Part shown: positions 7,002-13,273 of the stretch, in pieces
Layout: each line of letters starts with the position of its first letter
Numbering within the stretch: the stretch's first letter is position 1
Source: Sphingobacteriaceae bacterium UBA2059
Lineage (GTDB): Bacteria > Bacteroidota > Bacteroidia > Sphingobacteriales > Sphingobacteriaceae
Reading direction: 5' to 3'
Assembly: GCA_002332615.1 (NCBI GenBank)
Contig: DDAL01000003.1
Location: 91,420-117,949 of the forward strand
DNA length: 26,530 nt
Notes under the pieces: generated by a model
Databases searched by the model: none
What the model was told of the DNA's origin: nothing
Seen by the model: the letters and a program-made list of their open reading frames with translations, nothing else
Position numbers and translations under genes: made by a program

Positions 7002-7517
7002 ATGAGGCTTTTACTATTCTTTTTTTTGATGATGGCCGGTTTATTTTCCGCGGCTCAGGAAAACAATAGCCTGCCTTATCCTGTACGGCCAAGGTTAAAT
7101 GTTGATGCAGAATTTGTATTGCCCGCCGGCGAGGCAGGGCACAGGTATAGCTGGGGAATAGGTGCTGCTGCCGGTATTGATGCGCCTGTGACTCAAGCCT
7201 TATATGCTTCTCTTTCGGCAGGTCTTCTGTCGCTTTTTCCTGATAATGATGATGACGCCGATAATAAACTGTTTGTACCCATTAAGGTTGGCGCGAAGTA
7301 TTACTTCAATAGTTTTTTTTACGGACAGGCAGAAATGGGTACTGCAATAGGCGTGCATAAGGGTGCGGGTATTTCCTTTATTATGTCTCCGGGCGTAGGA
7401 GTTTCAATACCTGTAACTGACCGCATTTCTATTAACGGAGGACTAAGGTTTGAAACCTGGAACCGGGAGGGAGGCAATATAAACGGCACTGGCTTTAAAG
7501 TCGGATTGCAGTTTTAG
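7002..7517 (+). CDS. Small outer-membrane beta-barrel protein
   Basis: This 171-residue protein begins with the signal peptide MRLLLFFFLMMAGLFSAAQ and continues with short amphipathic strands rich in Gly and aromatic residues: HRYSWGIGAAAGI, ALYASLSAGLLSLF, FVPIKVGAKYYF, FYGQAEMGTAIG, ISFIMSPGVGVSI, ISINGGLRFETW. It ends GTGFKVGLQF, with a terminal aromatic residue as is usual for outer-membrane proteins recognised by BamA. An acidic loop (DNDDDADN) lies near residue 85. It resembles the preceding barrel gene in architecture but is separated by a terminator, so it is probably a separate transcript. Function is not recognisable. No hairpin terminator is evident after it. Confidence 0.75.
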   Translation: MRLLLFFFLMMAGLFSAAQENNSLPYPVRPRLNVDAEFVLPAGEAGHRYSWGIGAAAGIDAPVTQALYASLSAGLLSLFPDNDDDADNKLFVPIKVGAKYYFNSFFYGQAEMGTAIGVHKGAGISFIMSPGVGVSIPVTDRISINGGLRFETWNREGGNINGTGFKVGLQF

Positions 7518-7543
7518 TCTGCCGCTCGTTTAGAAATAATTCA

Positions 7544-7551
7544 TATTTTTG
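7544..7551 (+). promoter_or_regulatory. Candidate -7 element upstream of dnaN
   Basis: TATTTTTG fits TAnnTTTG and lies 74 bp upstream of the dnaN ATG in the only gap before the gene. No good TTTG is seen at the expected distance, so this is tentative. Confidence 0.35.
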
Positions 7552-7625
7552 ACTGCAAAGAAACTCCGTAGCCGGCAGCTTGCTGTTAAACGCAAATACA
7601 AGTGATATTTTAATTTAAAGATACT

Positions 7626-8750
7626 ATGAGATTTATTGTTTCGACGTCAACATTATTAAAACAATTACAGGCGGTTAACGGAGCGTCAAGTAGCAGTACT
7701 GTGCTTCCTATCCTTGAGAACTTCCTGTTTGAAATAAATGAAGGAGTGTTAAACATTTCTGCAACCGACCTGCAGACTAGTATGACCACGTCTTTGGCTG
7801 TCGAATCAAAAGAGAACGGTAAAATTGCTATTCCTTCCCGTATCCTTATCGATACGTTAAAAACCCTGCCAGACCAGCCGATTGCCTTTAATGTGGATGA
7901 TGATACCTTTGCTATTGAGATAAACGCAGGGGATGGTAAGTATAAACTAAGTGGCGAAAACGGAGATGATTTTCCTAAAATTCCTACAGTGGAAAATGCT
8001 TCGGCAGTAAACCTGCCGGCCTCTGTACTTGCGGAGGCTATTAATAAGACTCTTTTTGCTGTAAGCAGCGATGAATTGCGACCTGCCATGACCGGGGTGT
8101 TTTGCCAGTTGAGCCCATCTAACCTTACCTTTGTTTCTACCGATGCTCATAAGCTGGTGCGCTACAGACGTAATGATGCGCATGCCGAGCAGGCTGCGTC
8201 CTTTATTCTTCCGAAAAAAGCTCTGACGCTGCTTAAGTCGTCTTTGCCGGCAGAAGACGTAAACGTTTCTGTAAAGTATAATAATACCAGTGCTTTCTTT
8301 GGGTTTGGAAGCATAAACCTTATATGCAGACTCATTGACGAGCGCTACCCTGATTATGAAGCTGTAATACCTCAGAATAATACCAACCGCATGACTATTG
8401 ACCGTGCCGGCTTTTTAAACTCTCTGAGGCGTGTGGTTATCTATGCAAATAAGACAACGCATCAGGTGCGCCTTAAAATTACGGGAAGCGAACTTAACAT
8501 CTCTTCCGAGGATGTTGACTTTTCTAATGAGGCTTTTGAACGTTTGAGCTGTCAGTACGATGGTGATGATATAGAAATAGGGTTTAATGCGCGCTTTTTG
8601 ATAGAAATGCTGAATAACCTGGACGGGGAAGAGGTTACTCTTGAGATGAGCACTCCTAACCGTGCGGGACTCTTGATACCGCAACCCGGGAATGACGATG
8701 AGGATGTGCTGATGCTTGTGATGCCTGTTATGCTTAACAGTTATTCATAG
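7626..8750 (+). CDS. dnaN: DNA polymerase III beta subunit (sliding clamp)
   Basis: The 374-residue product is the dimeric ring that encircles DNA and tethers polymerase III and other replication and repair proteins. The three repeated clamp domains are visible as roughly residues 1-120, 130-245 and 246-374. Typical segments are MRFIVSTSTLLKQLQAV at the N-terminus, LPILENFLF (27-35), YKLSGENGDDFPKIP, RPAMTGVFCQL, LTFVSTDAHKLVRYRR, and the C-terminal LMLVMPVMLNSY, equivalent to the end that lines the peptide-binding pocket. Length is standard. It is not beside dnaA, recF or gyrB here; no oriC-like cluster is seen in the window. The following genes encode lipoproteins and are probably unrelated. 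Confidence 0.97.
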   Translation: MRFIVSTSTLLKQLQAVNGASSSSTVLPILENFLFEINEGVLNISATDLQTSMTTSLAVESKENGKIAIPSRILIDTLKTLPDQPIAFNVDDDTFAIEINAGDGKYKLSGENGDDFPKIPTVENASAVNLPASVLAEAINKTLFAVSSDELRPAMTGVFCQLSPSNLTFVSTDAHKLVRYRRNDAHAEQAASFILPKKALTLLKSSLPAEDVNVSVKYNNTSAFFGFGSINLICRLIDERYPDYEAVIPQNNTNRMTIDRAGFLNSLRRVVIYANKTTHQVRLKITGSELNISSEDVDFSNEAFERLSCQYDGDDIEIGFNARFLIEMLNNLDGEEVTLEMSTPNRAGLLIPQPGNDDEDVLMLVMPVMLNSYS

Positions 8751-8839
8751 AACGAAACCTTATATTGAAGGATAGGTGGCTTGCTTTTTGCTTTAAAACA
8801 AACACTTACGCCTTGTACGTACGAACGAATGATTAACTA

Positions 8840-9550
8840 ATGATTATGAATAATATAAACTTATTGAAGGGATTGAGGAAAATTGCAGTGCTTGGTGTTG
8901 CCACGCTGTTTCTAAGTTCTTGTCTTAATTCGAATAAAGATCCAGAAATAACTCCGGTTGCGGGGGTAGCTTTCTATGATGCTTCAACTGTTGGTGCGGG
9001 GCATGCCTTGTTTGTTGGAAATACAGGAATATCGACCATTAAACCTGGTCAGGCTTCTCTTTATATTCCTTTAACTGTGGCAAACCATACTTTTTCTGTT
9101 ACTGATGATACCAGAAAGAAAGTTTTATATCAAAAGCAGCACTTACTGGACGAAGGAAAGTTCTATTCTATGTTCATAGCCGACCGTCCGGAGCAGAAGG
9201 ATAGTATTGATGTGCTATTTAAGCATGACGACCTCCCTGTTTATTCTGAAACAAAAGCCAAGGTGAGATTCGTTCAGTTAAGCCCGCAGGGTAAGCTTAC
9301 GCTTACTGTTAATAATCAGGATCTTTTTATGGATCAGCCCTTTAAAAGTATTACCGATTTTATCGACGTGGATGCCGGAGCTGCTACTTTTAGTGTAAAG
9401 AAGCAACCCGGAGGCGATGCTATTGCAAAGGGGGAGGGAATTACGCTGGCTGCAAAAAACTATTATACGGTGTTTGTTGGTGGTTATGAAGGTGAAACCG
9501 GCGACAAAGAGATGAGAGTGAAAGTAAATGTAGCTCTATTGCAACAATAG
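8840..9550 (+). CDS. DUF4397-type lipoprotein (first of two)
   Basis: This 236-residue protein has a lipoprotein signal ending LFLSSC with Cys28 as the lipidation residue, followed by the polar linker LNSNKDPE. Downstream are repeated immunoglobulin-like strands with the DUF4397 pattern: VAFYDASTVGAGHALFV, a central KVRFVQLSPQGKLTLTVNNQDLF, and a final YYTVFVGGYEGE. DUF4397 proteins are common Bacteroidota envelope proteins of unknown function. ATG is at 8840, with a second in-frame ATG at 8846 equally possible. The gene is 26 bp upstream of a second, similar lipoprotein gene and likely co-transcribed with it. Cellular location (outer membrane or periplasmic lipoprotein) is inferred from the lipobox. 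Confidence 0.8.
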   Translation: MIMNNINLLKGLRKIAVLGVATLFLSSCLNSNKDPEITPVAGVAFYDASTVGAGHALFVGNTGISTIKPGQASLYIPLTVANHTFSVTDDTRKKVLYQKQHLLDEGKFYSMFIADRPEQKDSIDVLFKHDDLPVYSETKAKVRFVQLSPQGKLTLTVNNQDLFMDQPFKSITDFIDVDAGAATFSVKKQPGGDAIAKGEGITLAAKNYYTVFVGGYEGETGDKEMRVKVNVALLQQ

Positions 9551-9576
9551 GAAAACTGCCGGATTTTGAAGGGGAC

Positions 9577-10260
9577 ATGTTAAACCGCCATATTTTACAG
9601 ATACTTGCCTTCCTGATGGTGACGGCTGCCTCAGGTTGTGGGAAGGGGGATGATTATAAACTACCTCAAACATCGGCTATAACTTTTATAAATGGTTTTA
9701 CCGGTACAGGAGAGGTACTCAGTATACAACTGGATCGTGCTGCGTTACCTTCGGGCCTACTTCCCTATAGTGCACAAAGTAAGTATGTTTCAGTCTATTC
9801 GGGCCTTCGCGAGTTGAGCATTGCTGAAGAGGGGACCAATGCACCTGCTAAAGGAACTATAGACATAAAGCGGGATACCCATTATTCTTGCTTTATAACG
9901 GGCACCGGCAACGTTGCCGACTTTTTTATGGTGGAGGATAATTTGACACTCCCCGACTCGGCAAATAGTGCTAAAATGAGATTTGTTCATTTAAACAGTG
10001 ACTTTGGCAATGCAAGAATTGCTTTTGATGCGAATGTTGAATTGTTTGATCGGCTTCCTTATAAATCGGCCACCGCTTTTAAGCAGGTTGATACCTTACT
10101 GCACTCCATTATAGTGTATAAAGAGGGTGTTGCCGACCCTGTTATAAAAGTAGATGGTTTTAAGGCGGCAGCTGGTAAGATCTATACCCTGTACCTGCTG
10201 GGTTCTGAAAAACAAACAGGAGCAAAGTTCACTTCTCTTAAAACGGTTCAACATAACTAA
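9577..10260 (+). CDS. DUF4397-like lipoprotein (second of two)
   Basis: This 227-residue protein has a lipoprotein signal with AASGC, Cys21 being the lipidation residue. The mature part parallels the upstream protein: an opening AITFINGFTGTGEVLSI strand, a middle KMRFVHLNSDFGNARIAF segment that aligns by eye with KVRFVQLSP of its neighbour, and a closing IYTLYLLGS strand. The two are therefore probably diverged tandem duplicates, although overall similarity looks low. The ATG at 9577 follows a purine-rich GAAGGGG. Function is unknown. Confidence 0.72.
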   Translation: MLNRHILQILAFLMVTAASGCGKGDDYKLPQTSAITFINGFTGTGEVLSIQLDRAALPSGLLPYSAQSKYVSVYSGLRELSIAEEGTNAPAKGTIDIKRDTHYSCFITGTGNVADFFMVEDNLTLPDSANSAKMRFVHLNSDFGNARIAFDANVELFDRLPYKSATAFKQVDTLLHSIIVYKEGVADPVIKVDGFKAAAGKIYTLYLLGSEKQTGAKFTSLKTVQHN

Positions 10261-10278
10261 AGACTTACATTTAGCAGA

Positions 10279-10308
10279 TTGTTTCCTACACTTAAGTTTA
10301 TACTTTTG
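10279..10308 (+). promoter_or_regulatory. Bacteroidota-type promoter of the DedA gene
   Basis: TTG at 10279-10281, a spacer of 19 bp, and TACTTTTG at 10301-10308, an exact match to TAnnTTTG. The expected transcription start lies around 10312-10316, giving a leader of about 15 nt to the TTG start codon at 10329. Confidence 0.7.
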
Positions 10309-10328
10309 CGCAGTTAAATAGTATAGCC

Positions 10329-10982
10329 TTGGAACTGATACAACTTATAATAGATTTTATACTTCATATTGATAAACACCTGGTAGAGATCGTGAGCGAT
10401 TATAAGACCTGGACCTATCTTATTTTGTTTGTTATCATCTTTGCAGAAACCGGCTTTGTTGTTACTCCCTTTTTGCCGGGCGATTCTCTTTTATTTGCCA
10501 CCGGAGCAATTATTGCTCATGAAGGTACAGGACTTAATATTTACTTAATGTGTGCGCTGTTGATTGTGGCTGCTATACTGGGTGATATGGCGAACTATCA
10601 TATAGGCGATTACATTGGTCCGAGAGCCTTTAGCGGCAGGTACAAACTTCTTAAAAAAGAGTATCTGGAGAAAACGCAGCACTTTTATGAAAAACATGGA
10701 GGCAAGACTATTATTTATGCTCGCTTTGTACCTATTGTACGCACCTTCGCTCCGTTTGTGGCGGGCGTTGGGAGCATGAGTTATGGACGGTTTGCTTCGT
10801 ACAATGTGGTAGGGGGTATTTTATGGGTGGGCAGTTTTTTATTCCTTGGTTTCTTTTTCGGAGGGCTGCCTGTGGTTAAGGAAAACTTTACCCTGGTTAT
10901 TTTTGCAATCATTCTGCTATCAGTCATTCCTCCCGTTATTGAGGTGTTCAGAGGCTCCAGGAAAGACAACCAGGTTTCTTAA
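10329..10982 (+). CDS. DedA family integral membrane protein
   Basis: This 217-residue SNARE-associated/DedA family protein is inner-membrane; members are implicated in lipid (undecaprenyl phosphate or phospholipid) translocation across the membrane. Hallmarks are the reentrant motif FAETGFVVTPFLPGDSLLFATGA with Glu40 and Asp52, GDMANYHIGDYIG near 95-107, and the second signature YARFVPIVRTFAPFVAGVGSM with conserved Arg residues, followed by the C-terminal membrane helices. The start is a TTG: the N-terminus encoded from it matches the family, no upstream in-frame start exists, and a promoter lies just upstream. The TAA stop shares bases with the stop of the convergent gene. Confidence 0.92.
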   Translation: MELIQLIIDFILHIDKHLVEIVSDYKTWTYLILFVIIFAETGFVVTPFLPGDSLLFATGAIIAHEGTGLNIYLMCALLIVAAILGDMANYHIGDYIGPRAFSGRYKLLKKEYLEKTQHFYEKHGGKTIIYARFVPIVRTFAPFVAGVGSMSYGRFASYNVVGGILWVGSFLFLGFFFGGLPVVKENFTLVIFAIILLSVIPPVIEVFRGSRKDNQVS

Positions 10983-11941
10983 AGGTCTGGTCGCCCTAAT
11001 ATTTTTTTATGACTGCCCGAAGTAGCACCTTCCTGTATCGGTTGGTTTTTGTTTGCTCCTCGTTTAAACTTGTTGAGATCAGGCTGCCCTGCGTCTACCC
11101 AGGCAGAAAACCAAAAGCTTCCGATTGACCGGATTGCGGCCGTCATTTGCCGTTCTACCATCCCGTTTAACTTTTGGTGAAAAGCTTTGGAATATTCCCT
11201 GGAGTATTGTTTCAATACAACGCCTCTGCGCTCTGAATACGCGTATTTTAATGCCGGGTTAAACTGTTTGCTCAATGCGGCCTCTATAATGAATACAGAG
11301 TCTTTGTATCGGTGAGATCCTTTTATAATAGCCCATGACGCCTTTAGAGGATTGTCGATATAGGAGGCCTTCCCGGTAAAGTAGTTATAGTTTATGGAAA
11401 ATAATTCAGGGAGGCGACTTTCCCAGAAAGAATGTATGCCCGTTTGCCCGGTAAGCTGCCCATTGTAGTTTTGTGTTACATGAAGAGGTACGTGAGCATC
11501 GGCTATATAATGCGACAGATTTGCCGAGGTGTGGAGTATTCTTGATGAGTCGCATTGCCTGAACGCTTTTACAAGAGCATAGTATGTTTTTTCAATTTGC
11601 CAGGGCAAGGTTCCATATGTGTTTAGAGTATCTGCGCTGTATTTGGCTACCGCGTCGGTCCATTTAAGCGGAATGCTGTCAAATGGAGCGCTGCCATAGC
11701 GTTCGGTATCCAGGAAGTGTCTTGTTCCTTCGGCAGGATCGGTATACCGGCGTTTATCGGGATCTACTGAATGCTCGACAATAAAGGCCATATTTCGCTT
11801 ATAAAAGCCGATCATTTCTGACGGTAATGTAAACACAGCAAAGCGGTTAATTTGCTTGTGTGCATAGAAGCCCCACGATGCACACAGTGTGAGCAGCAGA
11901 AATGCACTTATATAACGTAACAGTTTTTTAAAAGCAGGCAT
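10979..11941 (-). CDS. Secreted zinc enzyme of the S1/P1 nuclease - phospholipase C fold
   Basis: This 320-residue protein has a signal peptide (hydrophobic 9-19) that can be cut after Ser22, leaving Trp23 as the mature N-terminus. In P1 nuclease and phospholipase C the N-terminal Trp ligates zinc. The other ligands fall at P1-like spacing: Trp23/His28 (as 1/6), Asp60/His75 (as 45/60), His144/Asp148/His154 in HYIADAHVPLH (as 116/120/126), then His170 and Glu174 in HSFWE. Glu in the last position is seen in phospholipase C; P1 has Asp. The trinuclear zinc site therefore looks complete. Whether the substrate is nucleic acid or phospholipid cannot be decided here. The gene converges on the DedA gene and overlaps its stop codon. 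Confidence 0.82.
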   Translation of the reverse strand: MPAFKKLLRYISAFLLLTLCASWGFYAHKQINRFAVFTLPSEMIGFYKRNMAFIVEHSVDPDKRRYTDPAEGTRHFLDTERYGSAPFDSIPLKWTDAVAKYSADTLNTYGTLPWQIEKTYYALVKAFRQCDSSRILHTSANLSHYIADAHVPLHVTQNYNGQLTGQTGIHSFWESRLPELFSINYNYFTGKASYIDNPLKASWAIIKGSHRYKDSVFIIEAALSKQFNPALKYAYSERRGVVLKQYSREYSKAFHQKLNGMVERQMTAAIRSIGSFWFSAWVDAGQPDLNKFKRGANKNQPIQEGATSGSHKKILGRPDL

Positions 11942-12029
11942 GAAAATAAAAATACTTAAATGCGCACTATTTGCCTATTCTTGCAGCGTAATGTTTTAAA
12001 CGTTTATATATATAAAAAATGGAAATGGC

Positions 12030-12060
12030 TTGATAATTAAAAAATATCAGGCTATATTTG
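12030..12060 (+). promoter_or_regulatory. Bacteroidota-type promoter of rpsT
   Basis: TTG at 12030-12032, a 20-bp spacer, and TATATTTG at 12053-12060, an exact TAnnTTTG. This predicts a transcription start near 12065 and a leader of about 26 nt. The surrounding sequence is very A+T-rich, as expected for a strong ribosomal-protein promoter. Confidence 0.8.
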
Positions 12061-12091
12061 CAGTCCGAAAATAAAAGAGAAAAGCTTTAAA

Positions 12092-12343
12092 ATGGCAAAT
12101 CATAAATCAGCGATTAAGAGAATCAGAGCGAATGCAGCGAAACGCTTAAGCAACCGTTATCAGGCTAAAACAACCCGTAACGCGATAAAGAAATTACGTA
12201 TGTCTACTTCTAAAGAAGAAGCAGCAGGCATGTTAACTAAAGTTGTTTCTATGCTTGATCGTTTGGCAAAGAAAAATGTAATTCATAAAAACAAGGCTTC
12301 TAATAACAAGTCGAGGTTAACGAGGTTCGTTAACTCGTTATAA
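12092..12343 (+). CDS. rpsT: 30S ribosomal protein S20
   Basis: This 83-residue, strongly basic protein matches S20: MANHKSAIKRIRANAAKRLSNR at the N-terminus, an alpha-helical middle, and KKNVIHKNKASNNKSRLTRFVNSL at the C-terminus, where the conserved HKN(K/A)A motif contacts 16S rRNA. S20 binds early in small-subunit assembly. The gene is monocistronic: it has its own promoter and an intrinsic terminator 20 nt after the stop. Confidence 0.97.
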   Translation: MANHKSAIKRIRANAAKRLSNRYQAKTTRNAIKKLRMSTSKEEAAGMLTKVVSMLDRLAKKNVIHKNKASNNKSRLTRFVNSL

Positions 12344-12361
12344 GCCTAATAACCTATTCAT

Positions 12362-12391
12362 AGAGGAGATGCGAATGTATCTCCTTTTTTT
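12362..12391 (+). terminator. Intrinsic terminator of rpsT
   Basis: AGGAGAT (12364-12370) pairs perfectly with ATCTCCT (12379-12385) around an 8-nt loop, followed by a run of T residues. Confidence 0.9.
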
Positions 12392-12427
12392 GTTCAGCTT
12401 TTTTTGTATTGCTCCAACTACTAACCG

Positions 12428-13123
12428 ATGACTCCCGAGCAAAGCATTACTATCAAATCATGGTCGGCTGAAGACCGTCCTCGCGAAAAGCTACTGGCCA
12501 GCGGCCGCAGAAGTTTGTCTGAAGCTGAGCTTATAGCTATCCTTATAGGTTCCGGTACCCGAAATGAAACTGCTGTAGAGCTTAGTAAACGTATATTACT
12601 TTCTTTAGATAATGACCTGGATGCGCTTGGGCGATTGTCTGTAAAAGATCTGTCTAAGTTTAAGGGAATTGGCGAGGCTAAAGCAATCAGTATCATTGCT
12701 GCGTTGGAGTTGGGTCGAAGAAGAAAAGATACCGACTGCAAACCTGTTAAAAGTGTGACTTGCAGCAGGGATATTTTCAACGTTATGCATAGGCACTTTG
12801 CGGACCTTAATCATGAAGAGTTCAGAATCGTATTGTTAAACAGGGCTAACGCCGTACTGTCCGGTCATCTGATTAGTAAGGGCGGGCAGGCTGGCACGGT
12901 GGCTGATCCTAAAATCATTTTTCAAACTGCTTTGGAGCATCATGCTGCAGGTATTATCTTATGTCATAATCATCCTTCAGGCAACCTGAAGCCCAGCCAG
13001 GCAGATATTTGCCTCACGAAAAAGCTTGAGCAGGGAGCTGCTCTGCTGGATATTGCCATCTTAGATCATCTCATATTCGCAGGAAAAACTTATCTGAGCT
13101 TTGCAGACGAGGGGCTTATTTAA
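12428..13123 (+). CDS. radC: RadC family JAB/MPN domain protein
   Basis: The 231-residue protein has the usual two-part RadC layout: an N-terminal helix-hairpin-helix-like region (residues about 5-95, with LLASGRRSLSEAELIAILIGSGT and FKGIGEAKA) and a C-terminal JAMM metal-binding domain. The metal motif is complete: His180 and His182 in CHNHPSG, Ser190 and Asp193 downstream. RadC was named for DNA repair, but a repair role has been disputed and its actual biochemical function is unresolved. The ATG at 12428 starts 37 nt after the rpsT terminator. It is followed by a 150-bp gap before pheT, so it is probably its own transcript. Confidence 0.93.
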   Translation: MTPEQSITIKSWSAEDRPREKLLASGRRSLSEAELIAILIGSGTRNETAVELSKRILLSLDNDLDALGRLSVKDLSKFKGIGEAKAISIIAALELGRRRKDTDCKPVKSVTCSRDIFNVMHRHFADLNHEEFRIVLLNRANAVLSGHLISKGGQAGTVADPKIIFQTALEHHAAGIILCHNHPSGNLKPSQADICLTKKLEQGAALLDIAILDHLIFAGKTYLSFADEGLI

Positions 13124-13240
13124 GCCTGCTCAGTGCCTTTATCTATGAATCTGGAAAGTGGAAAGCTTAATGTTGAGCTGTGTAAACAGGTGTCTGGTCC
13201 ATGAAAGCAAGTTTAAACCCTGCGTTTTTGTGTTATTTTC

Positions 13241-13248
13241 TATCTTTG
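13241..13248 (+). promoter_or_regulatory. Candidate -7 element of the pheT operon
   Basis: TATCTTTG matches TAnnTTTG exactly and ends 25 bp before the pheT ATG at 13274. It makes the upstream in-frame TTG at 13250 an unlikely start, because that codon would lie at or before the transcription start. The -33 region is weak. Confidence 0.5.
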
Positions 13249-13273
13249 TTTGCTACACATCTTTTTAATTGCA

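Noticed and set aside
7626..8750. dnaN as a marker for an adjacent replication origin
   Set aside because: No dnaA, recF or gyrB, no cluster of DnaA boxes and no A+T-rich unwinding-like region beside it; in Bacteroidota dnaN is often separate from the origin.
13142..13204. Short frame before pheT as a leader peptide for attenuation
   Set aside because: It contains no Phe codons and lies upstream of the candidate -7 element at 13241, so it is not in the pheT leader.
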